From Alphaproteobacteria bacterium (GTDB taxonomy: Bacteria; Pseudomonadota; Alphaproteobacteria; Rs-D84): DNA of 47,540 nucleotides. The stretch lies in NCBI GenBank assembly GCA_029059055.1, contig JAIDWS010000007.1, positions 1-47,540 of the forward strand, written 5' to 3'. Positions 8,152 to 14,305 of the stretch are shown one piece after another. Every line of letters starts with the position of its first letter. Position 1 is the first letter of the stretch. A program made the translations under genes and the position numbers. The notes under the pieces are model-generated. The model did no database searches and was not told the DNA's origin. It was given only the letters and a program-made list of their open reading frames with translations.

Positions 8152-8181
8152 GGCGGCGCGTGATGCGCCGCCTGTATTTTT
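8152..8181 (+). terminator. Intrinsic terminator after the small lipoprotein
   Basis: GGCGGCGC-gtgat-GCGCCGCC is a perfect 8-bp stem followed by TGTATTTTT. Confidence 0.8.
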
Positions 8182-8194
8182 CGCGGATATTCAT

Positions 8195-8223
8195 TTGGTG
8201 TGCGGGATTTTTTATGATATAAT
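8195..8223 (+). promoter_or_regulatory. Promoter of the SPOR-tatA operon
   Basis: TTGGTG (8195-8200), a 17-nt spacer and a perfect TATAAT (8218-8223), 28 nt before the ATG at 8252. Confidence 0.65.
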
Positions 8224-8251
8224 GTAATCACAGAATTTATGGGGGAACGTT

Positions 8252-9049
8252 ATGAATAACGATATGGATGCCAATTTGGATTTATTAGATTTGGAAGATG
8301 ATACGGCCCTGGACGCGTTGCCGGATGCCGCGCCGTTTGCCACACCGCGCCCAAAGAAACCATGGTTGTTGCTGGGGGTGGGGGTGCTGGTCATTATTCT
8401 GGCGACCTATGTCATTATTCGCACGATTGGTTCAGATTCGCGTTCGTCGATTGAAATTGATTTGGATGCACCCGAAATTGTAACGGTCGATGGGGCGGTC
8501 CCGTCGCCGACGCAACCTGTGCCGGCACCGACCCCGGTGGCGGATGCGCCCGCGCCAATGCCGGCGCCCATGCCTGTGGCGGAACCGGCCCCGGCCCAGC
8601 CGACCCCGGCACCCGCACCCAGCAATGCAACACCGGGCGTTCCGGTACGCGTGGTTCCCGACCGGGCCGAAGTAACATTTAACCCGGACAAGGCGGCCCC
8701 CGCACCCAAACCGGCACCGAAACCGGCCGCGGCCCCCGCGCCGAAAAAAGCGCCCGCCGCAAAACCCGCTGCGAAAAAGCCCGCGCCAAAGCCCGCAGTG
8801 GCCCGTGGCAGTTGGTATGTACAGTTCGGTTCATACAGCACGCGTGAATTGGCGGAAAAAGCAGAACGCCAGATTCGCGCCGGTCATCAGAATTTGTTCG
8901 CCGGTAAACAATTTGTCATCTTGGCCGCGGTGCTGCCAAATGGGACAACGACATACAGATTGCGTATCGCGTTTGCGGATTCCGCCGCGGCCAATGGTTT
9001 TTGCCGCAATGCGAAATCGGACGGCGTGGATTGCTATGTCGCGAAATAA
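8252..9049 (+). CDS. SPOR-domain membrane protein (FtsN-like)
   Basis: The 265-residue product has an acidic cytoplasmic N-terminus of about 30 residues and one transmembrane helix at about residues 38-60. A long Ala/Pro/Lys-rich linker (about 85-185) leads to a C-terminal SPOR domain beginning GSWYVQFGSYS. SPOR domains bind denuded septal peptidoglycan, so a role in division or septal wall remodelling is likely, as for FtsN or DedD. The start has GGGGGA 5-10 nt upstream. It is 28 nt from tatA and shares its promoter; SPOR and Tat genes are often neighbours in Alphaproteobacteria. Confidence 0.88.
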   Translation: MNNDMDANLDLLDLEDDTALDALPDAAPFATPRPKKPWLLLGVGVLVIILATYVIIRTIGSDSRSSIEIDLDAPEIVTVDGAVPSPTQPVPAPTPVADAPAPMPAPMPVAEPAPAQPTPAPAPSNATPGVPVRVVPDRAEVTFNPDKAAPAPKPAPKPAAAPAPKKAPAAKPAAKKPAPKPAVARGSWYVQFGSYSTRELAEKAERQIRAGHQNLFAGKQFVILAAVLPNGTTTYRLRIAFADSAAANGFCRNAKSDGVDCYVAK

Positions 9050-9077
9050 TTTTAACCCCCAACAGAGTAGGTAAAAC

Positions 9078-9416
9078 ATGAGAGCAGGATTTTGGGAAAT
9101 TCTTTTAATTGTCGTTTTGGTTTTGATTTTGTTCGGGCATAACAAAATCCCGACATTGATGAAAAATCTGGCCAATGGCATCAATGTATTTAAAAAAGAA
9201 ATCAAAGAAACCAAGAACAGTGCCAGTTCGGTCATTGAACGGGGCGCGGCAGTGTCCGCCCAGCGTGCTGCGAAACGGGCACCGGCCAAAAAAACGGCGG
9301 CCGCGGGAGCATCCAAAAAAACGGCAAAAAAATCCGCAGTTGCAGTGAAATCTGCGGCAAAATCGCCGGCGGCCCAGAAAAAGCCCGCCCGGCGGCCGGT
9401 AAAAAAATCAAAATAA
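9078..9416 (+). CDS. tatA: Sec-independent protein translocase subunit TatA
   Basis: TatA forms the pore-lining oligomer of the twin-arginine export system in the inner membrane. The 112-residue product has the N-terminal membrane helix (FWEILLIVVLVLILFG), the FG hinge, and the amphipathic helix IPTLMKNLANGINVFKKEIKE. A long Lys/Ala-rich tail (residues 55-112) ends the protein. The two-gene operon with the SPOR protein separates it from tatB and tatC at 19339-20372. The ATG has AGGT 7 nt upstream. Confidence 0.9.
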   Translation: MRAGFWEILLIVVLVLILFGHNKIPTLMKNLANGINVFKKEIKETKNSASSVIERGAAVSAQRAAKRAPAKKTAAAGASKKTAKKSAVAVKSAAKSPAAQKKPARRPVKKSK

Positions 9417-9440
9417 AATCCGATGTTCGGATGGTTTCAG

Positions 9441-9470
9441 GTGCGACCGATGGTCGCACTTGTTTTTTTA
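9441..9470 (+). terminator. tatA terminator, overlapping the next promoter
   Basis: GTGCGACC-gat-GGTCGCAC is a perfect 8-bp stem followed by TTGTTTTTTT. The T-tract doubles as the -35 element of the following leader promoter. Confidence 0.9.
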
Positions 9471-9488
9471 TTCTACATATTTTATACT
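9460..9488 (+). promoter_or_regulatory. Promoter of Cys-rich gene 1
   Basis: TTGTTT (9460-9465), a 17-nt spacer and TATACT (9483-9488). The same boxes and spacing occur in the duplicate at 10229-10257. The predicted start is near 9495. Confidence 0.6.
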
Positions 9489-9494
9489 GGTGCT

Positions 9495-9753
9495 GAATCA
9501 ACAGGGATGTTGGCTCTGGGACTTGAAAATCCTATACACAAACGGTGCGGGGACGCATCGTAATCCGACAAAACATTGGTGCGTGTTTTGCGCCGTGTGT
9601 TTTATTATCCCGACTTTTATCGGTCGGGGATCTGTGATGATAAGGGCGCCACGGCGTCCAAAAGTCACGGGGTCATTTTTTGTGTATGATTTTTCAAATC
9701 CCCGACCGCCAGCCTTTGGCGGGTTTCTTTTTTACCAAGAAAAGGAGTGGGAA
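9495..9753 (+). promoter_or_regulatory. Structured 5' leader RNA 1, candidate attenuator
   Basis: A leader of about 260 nt. Visible pairings: a 5' hairpin CAGGG/CTCTG; a long-range stem ACGGTGC (9542-9548) with GCGCCGT (9590-9596) enclosing ACGCATC (9553-9559) with GGTGCGT (9578-9584); hairpin CCCGAC (9609-9614)/GTCGGG (9623-9628); and an alternative 11-bp stem CGGTCGGGGAT (9621-9631) with ATCCCCGACCG (9698-9708). The last overlaps the terminator stem by three bases. The GGTCGGGG strand can pair up- or downstream, the layout of a conditional attenuator. This explains the 337-base stretch between tatA and the next gene. The ligand or signal is unknown. Confidence 0.6.
9706..9733 (+). terminator. 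Attenuator terminator before the ribosome-binding site of gene 1
   Basis: CCGCCA-gcctt-TGGCGG followed by GTTTCTTTTTT, ending 9 nt before the AAGGAG of the next gene. With no promoter in between, transcription must read through it to express the gene. Confidence 0.65.
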
Positions 9754-10134
9754 ATGAAAAGAAATCATATCTTGACTATCTGGGGCTTGGTCATGACGTG
9801 GGGGACGTCGGTGTCGGCGCTGCCGGTAACACCGCCGACACAAGCTTGTATGCAGGCCCGAGAATGCACACAGACGGTATCGTGCGGTGCATATTGTTGT
9901 CCATCCGGGGCAACGGGGTCCAAGGAAGTTTGTCCAGATGGATGGACGTACGACACGATTTCAAAGGAATGCACCAGGGCGGGAACCACCACCGGCAGTG
10001 ACGGACTGGGGGCGTATGAATTGACATACGGTTCGTGCCAACCAGAAACGATTACGTATCCGTGTTATTATATAAGCTTTTCTGCAACGACGGCCGATGG
10101 GTTGCAATGTTATGAGTGTGCGACGTCGTCGTAA
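9754..10134 (+). CDS. Cys-rich secreted protein 1
   Basis: The product is 126 residues from ATG 9754; AAGGAG lies exactly 6 nt upstream. A signal peptide (residues 1 to about 22, ending VSA) is followed by a mature part with about 11 Cys in about 100 residues, including the pairs CGAYCC and QCYEC. The signal-peptide start MKR-[NK]-HI and upstream leader closely match the gene at 10524, but the mature proteins are unrelated by eye. It is probably an exported disulphide-bonded protein of the envelope or outside. Function is unknown. A longer upstream frame is ruled out by the terminator and ribosome-binding site. Confidence 0.75.
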   Translation: MKRNHILTIWGLVMTWGTSVSALPVTPPTQACMQARECTQTVSCGAYCCPSGATGSKEVCPDGWTYDTISKECTRAGTTTGSDGLGAYELTYGSCQPETITYPCYYISFSATTADGLQCYECATSS

Positions 10135-10135
10135 A

Positions 10136-10165
10136 AAAAAATCCCGGGTTTTCCCGGGATTTTTT
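10136..10165 (+). terminator. Terminator of Cys-rich gene 1
   Basis: ATCCCGGG-tttt-CCCGGGAT flanked by A- and T-runs. It is nearly the same as the terminator after gene 2, as expected for a duplicated unit. Confidence 0.9.
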
Positions 10166-10175
10166 GTGTTTTTAT

Positions 10176-10226
10176 TTATGCACGGCGTGTTTCGTATTCT
10201 TTCTGTTCTTGGGCCGTCATGGTCGC
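10176..10226 (-). pseudogene. Duplicated 3' end of dksA (17-codon remnant)
   Basis: On the minus strand these 51 bases read ATMTAQEQKEYETRRA-stop, matching the intact dksA end ATMTVEEQEEYESRRA-stop with four substitutions. The match ends at ATGGTCGC, beyond which the sequence becomes the leader promoter. It is a fossil of the tandem duplication rather than a gene. Confidence 0.85.
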
Positions 10227-10228
10227 AC

Positions 10229-10257
10229 TTGTTTTTTTTATGCGCATCATCTATACT
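10229..10257 (+). promoter_or_regulatory. Promoter of Cys-rich gene 2
   Basis: TTGTTT (10229-10234), a 17-nt spacer and TATACT (10252-10257), the duplicate of the promoter at 9460-9488. Confidence 0.6.
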
Positions 10258-10263
10258 GATGGC

Positions 10264-10523
10264 CGAGACGACAGGGATGTTGGCTCTGGGACTTGAAAAT
10301 CCCATAAGCAAACGGCGCAGCGATGCGTTGTAATTCGATGAAACATCGGTGCATTTTTTTGCGCCGTGTTTATTGACCCGACTGTTATTCGGTCGGGGAT
10401 CTGTGATGATAAGGGTGCCACGGCGCCCAAAAGTCACAGGGTCATTTTTGCTTATGATTTTTCAAATCCCCGACCGCCAAGCCTTTGGCGGTTTTTCTTT
10501 TTTACCGAAAAAAGGAGTGGGAA
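10264..10523 (+). promoter_or_regulatory. Structured 5' leader RNA 2, candidate attenuator
   Basis: This duplicate of leader 1 keeps its pairings despite base changes: ACGGCGC (10312-10318) with GCGCCGT (10361-10367); ATGCGTT (10323-10329) with GGTGCAT (10348-10354); CCCGAC (10377-10382) with GTCGGG (10392-10397); and CGGTCGGGGAT (10390-10400) with ATCCCCGACCG (10466-10476). One pair changed C-G to T-A, and others changed between G-C, A-T and G-T. It fills the 390-base gap between the two Cys-rich genes together with the dksA remnant. Confidence 0.6.
10474..10503 (+). terminator. Attenuator terminator before the ribosome-binding site of gene 2
   Basis: CCGCCAA-gcct-TTGGCGG followed by TTTTTCTTTTTTT, ending just before the AAGGAG at 10512. 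Its 5' arm shares three bases with the alternative long-range stem. Confidence 0.7.
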
Positions 10524-11294
10524 ATGAAAAGAAAGCATATCTGGATAATCTGGTGCGTGTGCGTAGGGTGGGGGATGTCACCGCCCGGCATGGCGGCCCC
10601 AACCGCCGCCACCTGCAAGGAGGTTTTTGCAAACAATCCGTCACAGTGTACCAGTTATTCAATCAGCACCGCTACACAGGGTGATGGCAGTACGCTGTAC
10701 ATCTGCACGTGCCAGGTTTGTAGCGATGGGTATCATATAAACAATGGTTCACAATATGTCAGCAGTAGTGTGAGTTTTTACCGGGCAAACACATGTGCGC
10801 GTGACGATTCAGGCGGTTCCGGTTCTGGGGGCGGGACAACCGTTCGGCCGTCCCGTTGTTCAACCGGGTCGCTGTGTACCCAGTGCAAGGGGCCCAGTGT
10901 TACAGTCAACGGTCAGATGTATTGCGGTATGTGGGCCAGTGATAAAAACACGCATACGTGTACCGCATCGCCCGGTACGTTGGCGGCATATTCGATGTCT
11001 GCATGTTGCGATTCGGACGGTTACGCGGTGGGAACCACAAATGCCTGTTATGTTATTGCATGTGAATCAGGGCGGGTTGCATCGGATGACCGCCGGTCGT
11101 GCGTTTGTGATATCGGATATTATGGCAATGTATCCGATGGATGTACGCGTTGTCCGGCATCGGGCGGTATTTACGGGTTGACCGAATCCAAAGGCAAGAC
11201 CGAGATAACCGATTGTTATTTCCCAGTGGGCCTGTCGACAAAAGATACATTTGGGACGTATCAATTTACCCAAGATTGTTATTACAAAAAATAA
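10524..11294 (+). CDS. Cys-rich secreted protein 2
   Basis: The product is 256 residues from ATG 10524, with AAGGAG 6 nt upstream. A signal peptide (residues 1 to about 25, ending GMAA) precedes a Cys-rich mature protein. A Gly/Ser hinge lies near residues 107-114. The C-terminal module CDIGYYGN...CTRCP...YGLTES...ITDCYF is shared in pattern with the protein at 38857-39486 (GYYG...CQRCP...YGVSM...VTDCWL). I infer a secreted, disulphide-rich envelope protein of a lineage-specific family. Function is unknown. Confidence 0.8.
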   Translation: MKRKHIWIIWCVCVGWGMSPPGMAAPTAATCKEVFANNPSQCTSYSISTATQGDGSTLYICTCQVCSDGYHINNGSQYVSSSVSFYRANTCARDDSGGSGSGGGTTVRPSRCSTGSLCTQCKGPSVTVNGQMYCGMWASDKNTHTCTASPGTLAAYSMSACCDSDGYAVGTTNACYVIACESGRVASDDRRSCVCDIGYYGNVSDGCTRCPASGGIYGLTESKGKTEITDCYFPVGLSTKDTFGTYQFTQDCYYKK

Positions 11295-11295
11295 A

Positions 11296-11325
11296 AATCC
11301 CGGGGTTTCCCGGGATTTTTTTGTC
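11296..11325. terminator. Bidirectional terminator between Cys-rich gene 2 and dksA
   Basis: ATCCCGGgg-ttt-CCCGGGAT with T-runs on both strands; it can serve the plus-strand gene and the convergent dksA. Confidence 0.85.
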
Positions 11326-11332
11326 TTTTTAT

Positions 11333-11770
11333 TTATGCACGGCGTGATTCGTATTCTTCCTGTTCTTCGACCGTCATGGTCGCCAGGGGACGTGCCAGCA
11401 TGCGCGACAAACCGATTTCATCGCCCGATACGACGCTGTAACCGTATGTGCCGTTTTCCATGCGTTCCAATGCCCCGTTGATTTTACGCAACAGGTTGTT
11501 GTCACGTTGCGACATGCGCAGATTCATTGTGATTTCCTGTTCGAACGTGGCCTTGTCCGAATCGTCGCCAACGCCCGCATTGTCCGCTTTTTCCGCCAGT
11601 CGAACCGTGTTCAGAACAGAATCACTGTCCTGCATCAATTCGTCACGCTGGGCGGTTAAAATCTGGTAAAAATATGCCAGATGCTGGGGGCACATATACG
11701 GTTCCGATTTTTTCGGAACGTATTTGGGCGCTAATTCCAAAGTTTTATAATCCTGTGACGCCATTGTCAT
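11333..11770 (-). CDS. dksA: DksA/TraR-family transcription factor, Cys-less finger
   Basis: DksA binds RNA polymerase through the secondary channel and, with ppGpp, adjusts transcription of ribosomal and amino-acid genes. The product is 145 residues from ATG 11770. A coiled-coil (about residues 50-100) leads into the finger region GTYGYSVVSGDEIG and the basic helix SRMLARPLATMT. None of the four zinc-finger Cys is present. ATG 11770 overlaps the trxA stop (TAATG). ATG 11764 (MASQDYK) has a better spacing from AAAGGG and is equally possible. It is transcribed with trxA. Confidence 0.88.
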   Translation of the reverse strand: MTMASQDYKTLELAPKYVPKKSEPYMCPQHLAYFYQILTAQRDELMQDSDSVLNTVRLAEKADNAGVGDDSDKATFEQEITMNLRMSQRDNNLLRKINGALERMENGTYGYSVVSGDEIGLSRMLARPLATMTVEEQEEYESRRA

Positions 11771-12087
11771 TAACCCTTTAATTCCATAACCCACGCCGCC
11801 AGGGTGTCTGCATCCATTAATCCTGTGCGTGCTTCGACCACTTCGCCGTTTTTAAATGCCAATACGCTGGGGATGCTGCGAATCCCGAATTTGGCCGGTG
11901 TGCGGCGGTTTGATTCATCAATTTCAAATTTTACAAATTTTACATCCGGAAAGTTGTTCGACACCGCTTCGAAAATCGGGCCAAACATCTGGCACGGGCC
12001 GCACCAAGACGCCCAGAAATCAACCAATGTAATCCCATTGGCAATCATGTCCGCAAAATTTGCATCGTTTGCATGTTCCAAAGCCAT
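11770..12087 (-). CDS. trxA: Thioredoxin
   Basis: The 105-residue thioredoxin fold has the redox site WASWCGPCQMF and the cis-Pro segment IRSIPSVLAFKNG. It reduces cytoplasmic disulphides. The start at 12087 (MALEHANDANF) follows AAGGAG with good spacing; the longer frame has none. It is the first gene of a trxA-dksA operon and divergent from sufS. Confidence 0.95.
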   Translation of the reverse strand: MALEHANDANFADMIANGITLVDFWASWCGPCQMFGPIFEAVSNNFPDVKFVKFEIDESNRRTPAKFGIRSIPSVLAFKNGEVVEARTGLMDADTLAAWVMELKG

Positions 12088-12103
12088 CTTCTTCTCCTTT
12101 TTA

Positions 12104-12131
12104 TTGATATTTGGCAAGAGTGTATTATAAT
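12104..12131 (+). promoter_or_regulatory. sufS promoter
   Basis: TTGATA (12104-12109), a 16-nt spacer and TATAAT (12126-12131). ATTATA on this strand also reads TATAAT on the other, so the divergent trxA promoter may overlap. Confidence 0.6.
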
Positions 12132-12159
12132 CGTCATAAAAAGCAAGAGAAATCATAAA

Positions 12160-13278
12160 ATGAATAAAATCATATACTTAGACGCAGCCGCGTCGGCGTT
12201 GAAACCCGATGCCGTGGTTGATGCCGAAGTCGATTTTTTACGCCATAAATATGCCAATGCCGGACGCGGGATTTGCGCCCGTGCGGCGGCGGTCGACCAA
12301 ATGGTTGGACGGGCGCGCATGGCCGTCGCCGATTTTATCGGGGGGGGCGCCCACCAGATTGTCTTTACATCCGGGACAACCGACGCCATGAACCGCATTG
12401 TGAATATTGTCCGGCAATTGCCGGTGTTTTCCGCACGTCGACCGGTCGTTGGGGTGTCTGATTTGGATCACCACAGTGCCCGCATGCCGTGGCAACATTT
12501 GGCCAATGGCGGGGTGTGTGACATTGCGGTTTGTCCGTTGGATGCGGATTTTAATATTGATGTGGCGCAATTGCCGGTGGCGGATGTGTTGGTTATCACG
12601 GCCATGTCAAATGTGATGGGCGTGGGTCAAGATGTGGCGGCGATTGTGGCGGCGGCGCGTCAAAAAAATCCGGATGTTATCACCATCGTTGATGCCGCAC
12701 AGTATGTGGCGCACGCGCCCATTGATGTGGCGCAGTGGGGATGTGATTTCTTGTGCTTTTCGGGGCATAAAATCGGGATGGATACCGGTATTGGCGTCAT
12801 GTATATCAAAAATCCAGACGCGATGCCGGCCGATAAATTTGGCGGTGGAATGGTGAACAAAATTTTGGCGGATGGCACGTGGACGCTAAATGCCGCCCCC
12901 GAAAAGTTCGAAGCCGGCACATTACCATTGACCCAGATTGCGGGATTGGTGCCGGCCATTGACGCATGGCGCGCGTGGGGCGGGGCGCATGAACAGATTG
13001 GGGTTTTGTATGATGCGTTGAAACAAATGCCGCGGATTAAAATTTTAACGCCGCGGGATGCGTCGCTGATATCGTTTGTGGTGGATGGCATGCATGTGCT
13101 GGATTTCGGGGCGCATGCGGGCGTGCGGAATTTATGTCTGCGGGTGGGGAACATGTGCGCGACATGGATTCATCGTGCGTTGGGTGTGGACGGCAGTATT
13201 CGCATTTCTGTGGGACCGTGGAACACCATGGATGATATACATGCGGCCGTGCGCTTAATCGGGGAAATTGTAAAGTAA
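12160..13278 (+). CDS. sufS: Cysteine desulfurase, SufS type
   Basis: This PLP enzyme takes sulphur from L-cysteine for iron-sulphur cluster assembly. The 372-residue fold-type I aminotransferase has SDLDHHSARMPWQ (EHH motif variant), PLP-binding Lys204 in FSGHKIG, and catalytic Cys333 in RVGNMCATW. The short SufS-type Cys loop suggests dependence on the SufE acceptor encoded two genes downstream. The start at 12160 (MNKIIYLDAAA) fits the family; the longer frame would run through the promoter. sufT follows after one base. Confidence 0.92.
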   Translation: MNKIIYLDAAASALKPDAVVDAEVDFLRHKYANAGRGICARAAAVDQMVGRARMAVADFIGGGAHQIVFTSGTTDAMNRIVNIVRQLPVFSARRPVVGVSDLDHHSARMPWQHLANGGVCDIAVCPLDADFNIDVAQLPVADVLVITAMSNVMGVGQDVAAIVAAARQKNPDVITIVDAAQYVAHAPIDVAQWGCDFLCFSGHKIGMDTGIGVMYIKNPDAMPADKFGGGMVNKILADGTWTLNAAPEKFEAGTLPLTQIAGLVPAIDAWRAWGGAHEQIGVLYDALKQMPRIKILTPRDASLISFVVDGMHVLDFGAHAGVRNLCLRVGNMCATWIHRALGVDGSIRISVGPWNTMDDIHAAVRLIGEIVK

Positions 13279-13279
13279 G

Positions 13280-13594
13280 ATGACTGTTACCAAAGAAGAT
13301 ATTATCAATGCGTTAAAGACGGTTTATGACCCGGAAATTCCGGTTAATATTTGGGATTTGGGGTTAATATATGACATCGCGATTTCCGGGGATGCGGTGG
13401 TCGTGACCATGACGTTTACCAGTCCGACATGTCCCATGATGGAAGATTTGCTGGCCCAGGTGAAATCGGTGGTGGAAATGGCGGCGCCCGGTGCGGCGGT
13501 GCGTGTGGAATTGGTTTGGGACCCGCCGTGGGATTTGTCGCGCATGTCGGACACGGCGCGGCTGGATTTGGATTTGACAGAACAGGGCTGGTAA
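13280..13594 (+). CDS. sufT: SufT, DUF59/MIP18-family Fe-S maturation factor
   Basis: The 104-residue single-domain protein begins with the DUF59 signature KTVYDPEIPVNIWDLGLIY and has TFTSPTCPM, with the conserved Cys that can take part in cluster handling. SufT helps deliver clusters to target proteins. It sits one base after sufS and 18 nt before sufE, so the three form one operon. Confidence 0.92.
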   Translation: MTVTKEDIINALKTVYDPEIPVNIWDLGLIYDIAISGDAVVVTMTFTSPTCPMMEDLLAQVKSVVEMAAPGAAVRVELVWDPPWDLSRMSDTARLDLDLTEQGW

Positions 13595-13612
13595 CACAAC
13601 AGGGGCGTGTTT

Positions 13613-13975
13613 ATGAATTACGCGGAAATGAAAAATTTATTACAAATGACCACCGACCCGGTTATGCGTCTGGAATTGGTGATGGATTTTGGAACGCGGC
13701 TGGCGCCGGTGCCGGATGCGGCGCAATGCAATGAAATTGCCGGATGCGCGTCCCGGGTGGATATTTGTCGGGTGGGAAACCGGTTTTATGGGCGGGCCGA
13801 TTCGGCATTGGTTCGCGGCATTGTGGCGATTTTGGTTGCCATGGTCGATGGGCACAGTCCCGATGAAATTCGCGCCATGGATTTGGCGGGTGAATTTGCA
13901 CAGCTGGATTTGAATCTGGGGACGGGTCGATTGGGCGGATTGAATTCTATGATTCGTTTTTTACAGAATTTATGA
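13613..13975 (+). CDS. sufE: SufE-family sulfur acceptor
   Basis: SufE accepts persulphide sulphur from SufS and passes it to the SufBC scaffold. The 120-residue product has the active-site motif EIAGCASRVDI and the later RGIVAILVAMVDGHSPDEI and GRLGGLNSMI segments. I chose ATG 13613 with AGGGG 7 nt upstream over GTG 13607. It ends with TGA. Confidence 0.92.
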   Translation: MNYAEMKNLLQMTTDPVMRLELVMDFGTRLAPVPDAAQCNEIAGCASRVDICRVGNRFYGRADSALVRGIVAILVAMVDGHSPDEIRAMDLAGEFAQLDLNLGTGRLGGLNSMIRFLQNL

Positions 13976-14014
13976 TAAACTGTATTCGATATAAAATTGT
14001 GGGGTTGGGGCGCA

Positions 14015-14305
14015 ATGAACGAAGACGAAAAAATGTTTCAATGGGGTATCGGACTGGCGATGGGGGTTTTGATGTTGACCGCCGGTTTGCAGGTTTGTTA
14101 CCGCGTCCAGAACAAGACGCGTGCGCGTGTTCGTGCCGATATTGTAAAAACGCAACAGGAAACAGCCGTCGCGGCGGCAAATTTTGCGTCATATGTCCGG
14201 CCGGAAATATTGCGCAATCTGGTGGTCAGTATTCACCCCAAGGCCGAAGTTATCAGTTTTCATAAATCGGTCGCGATTGCGGATTTACCGGTCAAAGAAT
14301 TATAA
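14015..14305 (+). CDS. FtsL-like small bitopic division protein
   Basis: The 96-residue product has a short cytoplasmic N-terminus, one transmembrane helix (about residues 9-29) and a helical periplasmic part ending in a region spaced like the FtsL C-terminus (RPEILRNLVVSIHPKAEV). FtsL joins FtsB and FtsQ to activate FtsW and FtsI. Sequence similarity is weak, as is usual for FtsL, so the call rests on size, topology and its position directly upstream of ftsI, overlapping it by one base (TAATG). GGGG lies 4-9 nt before the ATG. Confidence 0.65.
   Translation: MNEDEKMFQWGIGLAMGVLMLTAGLQVCYRVQNKTRARVRADIVKTQQETAVAAANFASYVRPEILRNLVVSIHPKAEVISFHKSVAIADLPVKEL

Larger units (their letters stand above)
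9450..10218 (+). repeat. Tandem duplication, unit 1 (promoter, leader, gene, terminator, dksA tail)
   Basis: Unit 1 begins at ATGGTCGC in the tatA terminator and runs to the next ATGGTCGC at 10219. It shares with unit 2 (10219-11375) the promoter, about 260 nt of leader, ribosome-binding site, signal-peptide start, terminator and dksA tail at high identity, but not the coding sequence for the mature protein. The shared 8-mer marks the duplication junction. Confidence 0.85.
10219..11375 (+). repeat. Tandem duplication, unit 2
   Basis: It starts at the hybrid junction ATGGTCGC (dksA side to the left, leader promoter side to the right) and ends at the third ATGGTCGC inside intact dksA (11376-11383). 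It is 1157 bp against 769 bp for unit 1, almost all of the difference being the longer coding region. Confidence 0.85.

Noticed and set aside
9520-9540. GGGACTTGAAAATCC in the leaders resembles the tRNA-Phe anticodon arm GGGA-CTGAAAA-TCCC
   Set aside because: The loop is one base too long, the third leader does not keep the sequence (GGGTGTGAGAACCC), and no other tRNA part is present.
9495-9560. ACAGGGATGTTGG in the leaders recalls the tmRNA 5' part
   Set aside because: No tRNA-like acceptor, no resume ORF and no T-loop are found, and two copies precede protein genes.
13607-13615. TGA read as a sense codon
   Set aside because: gltX, sufE, tatB and tatC all end naturally at TGA at the expected family length, so TGA is a normal stop.
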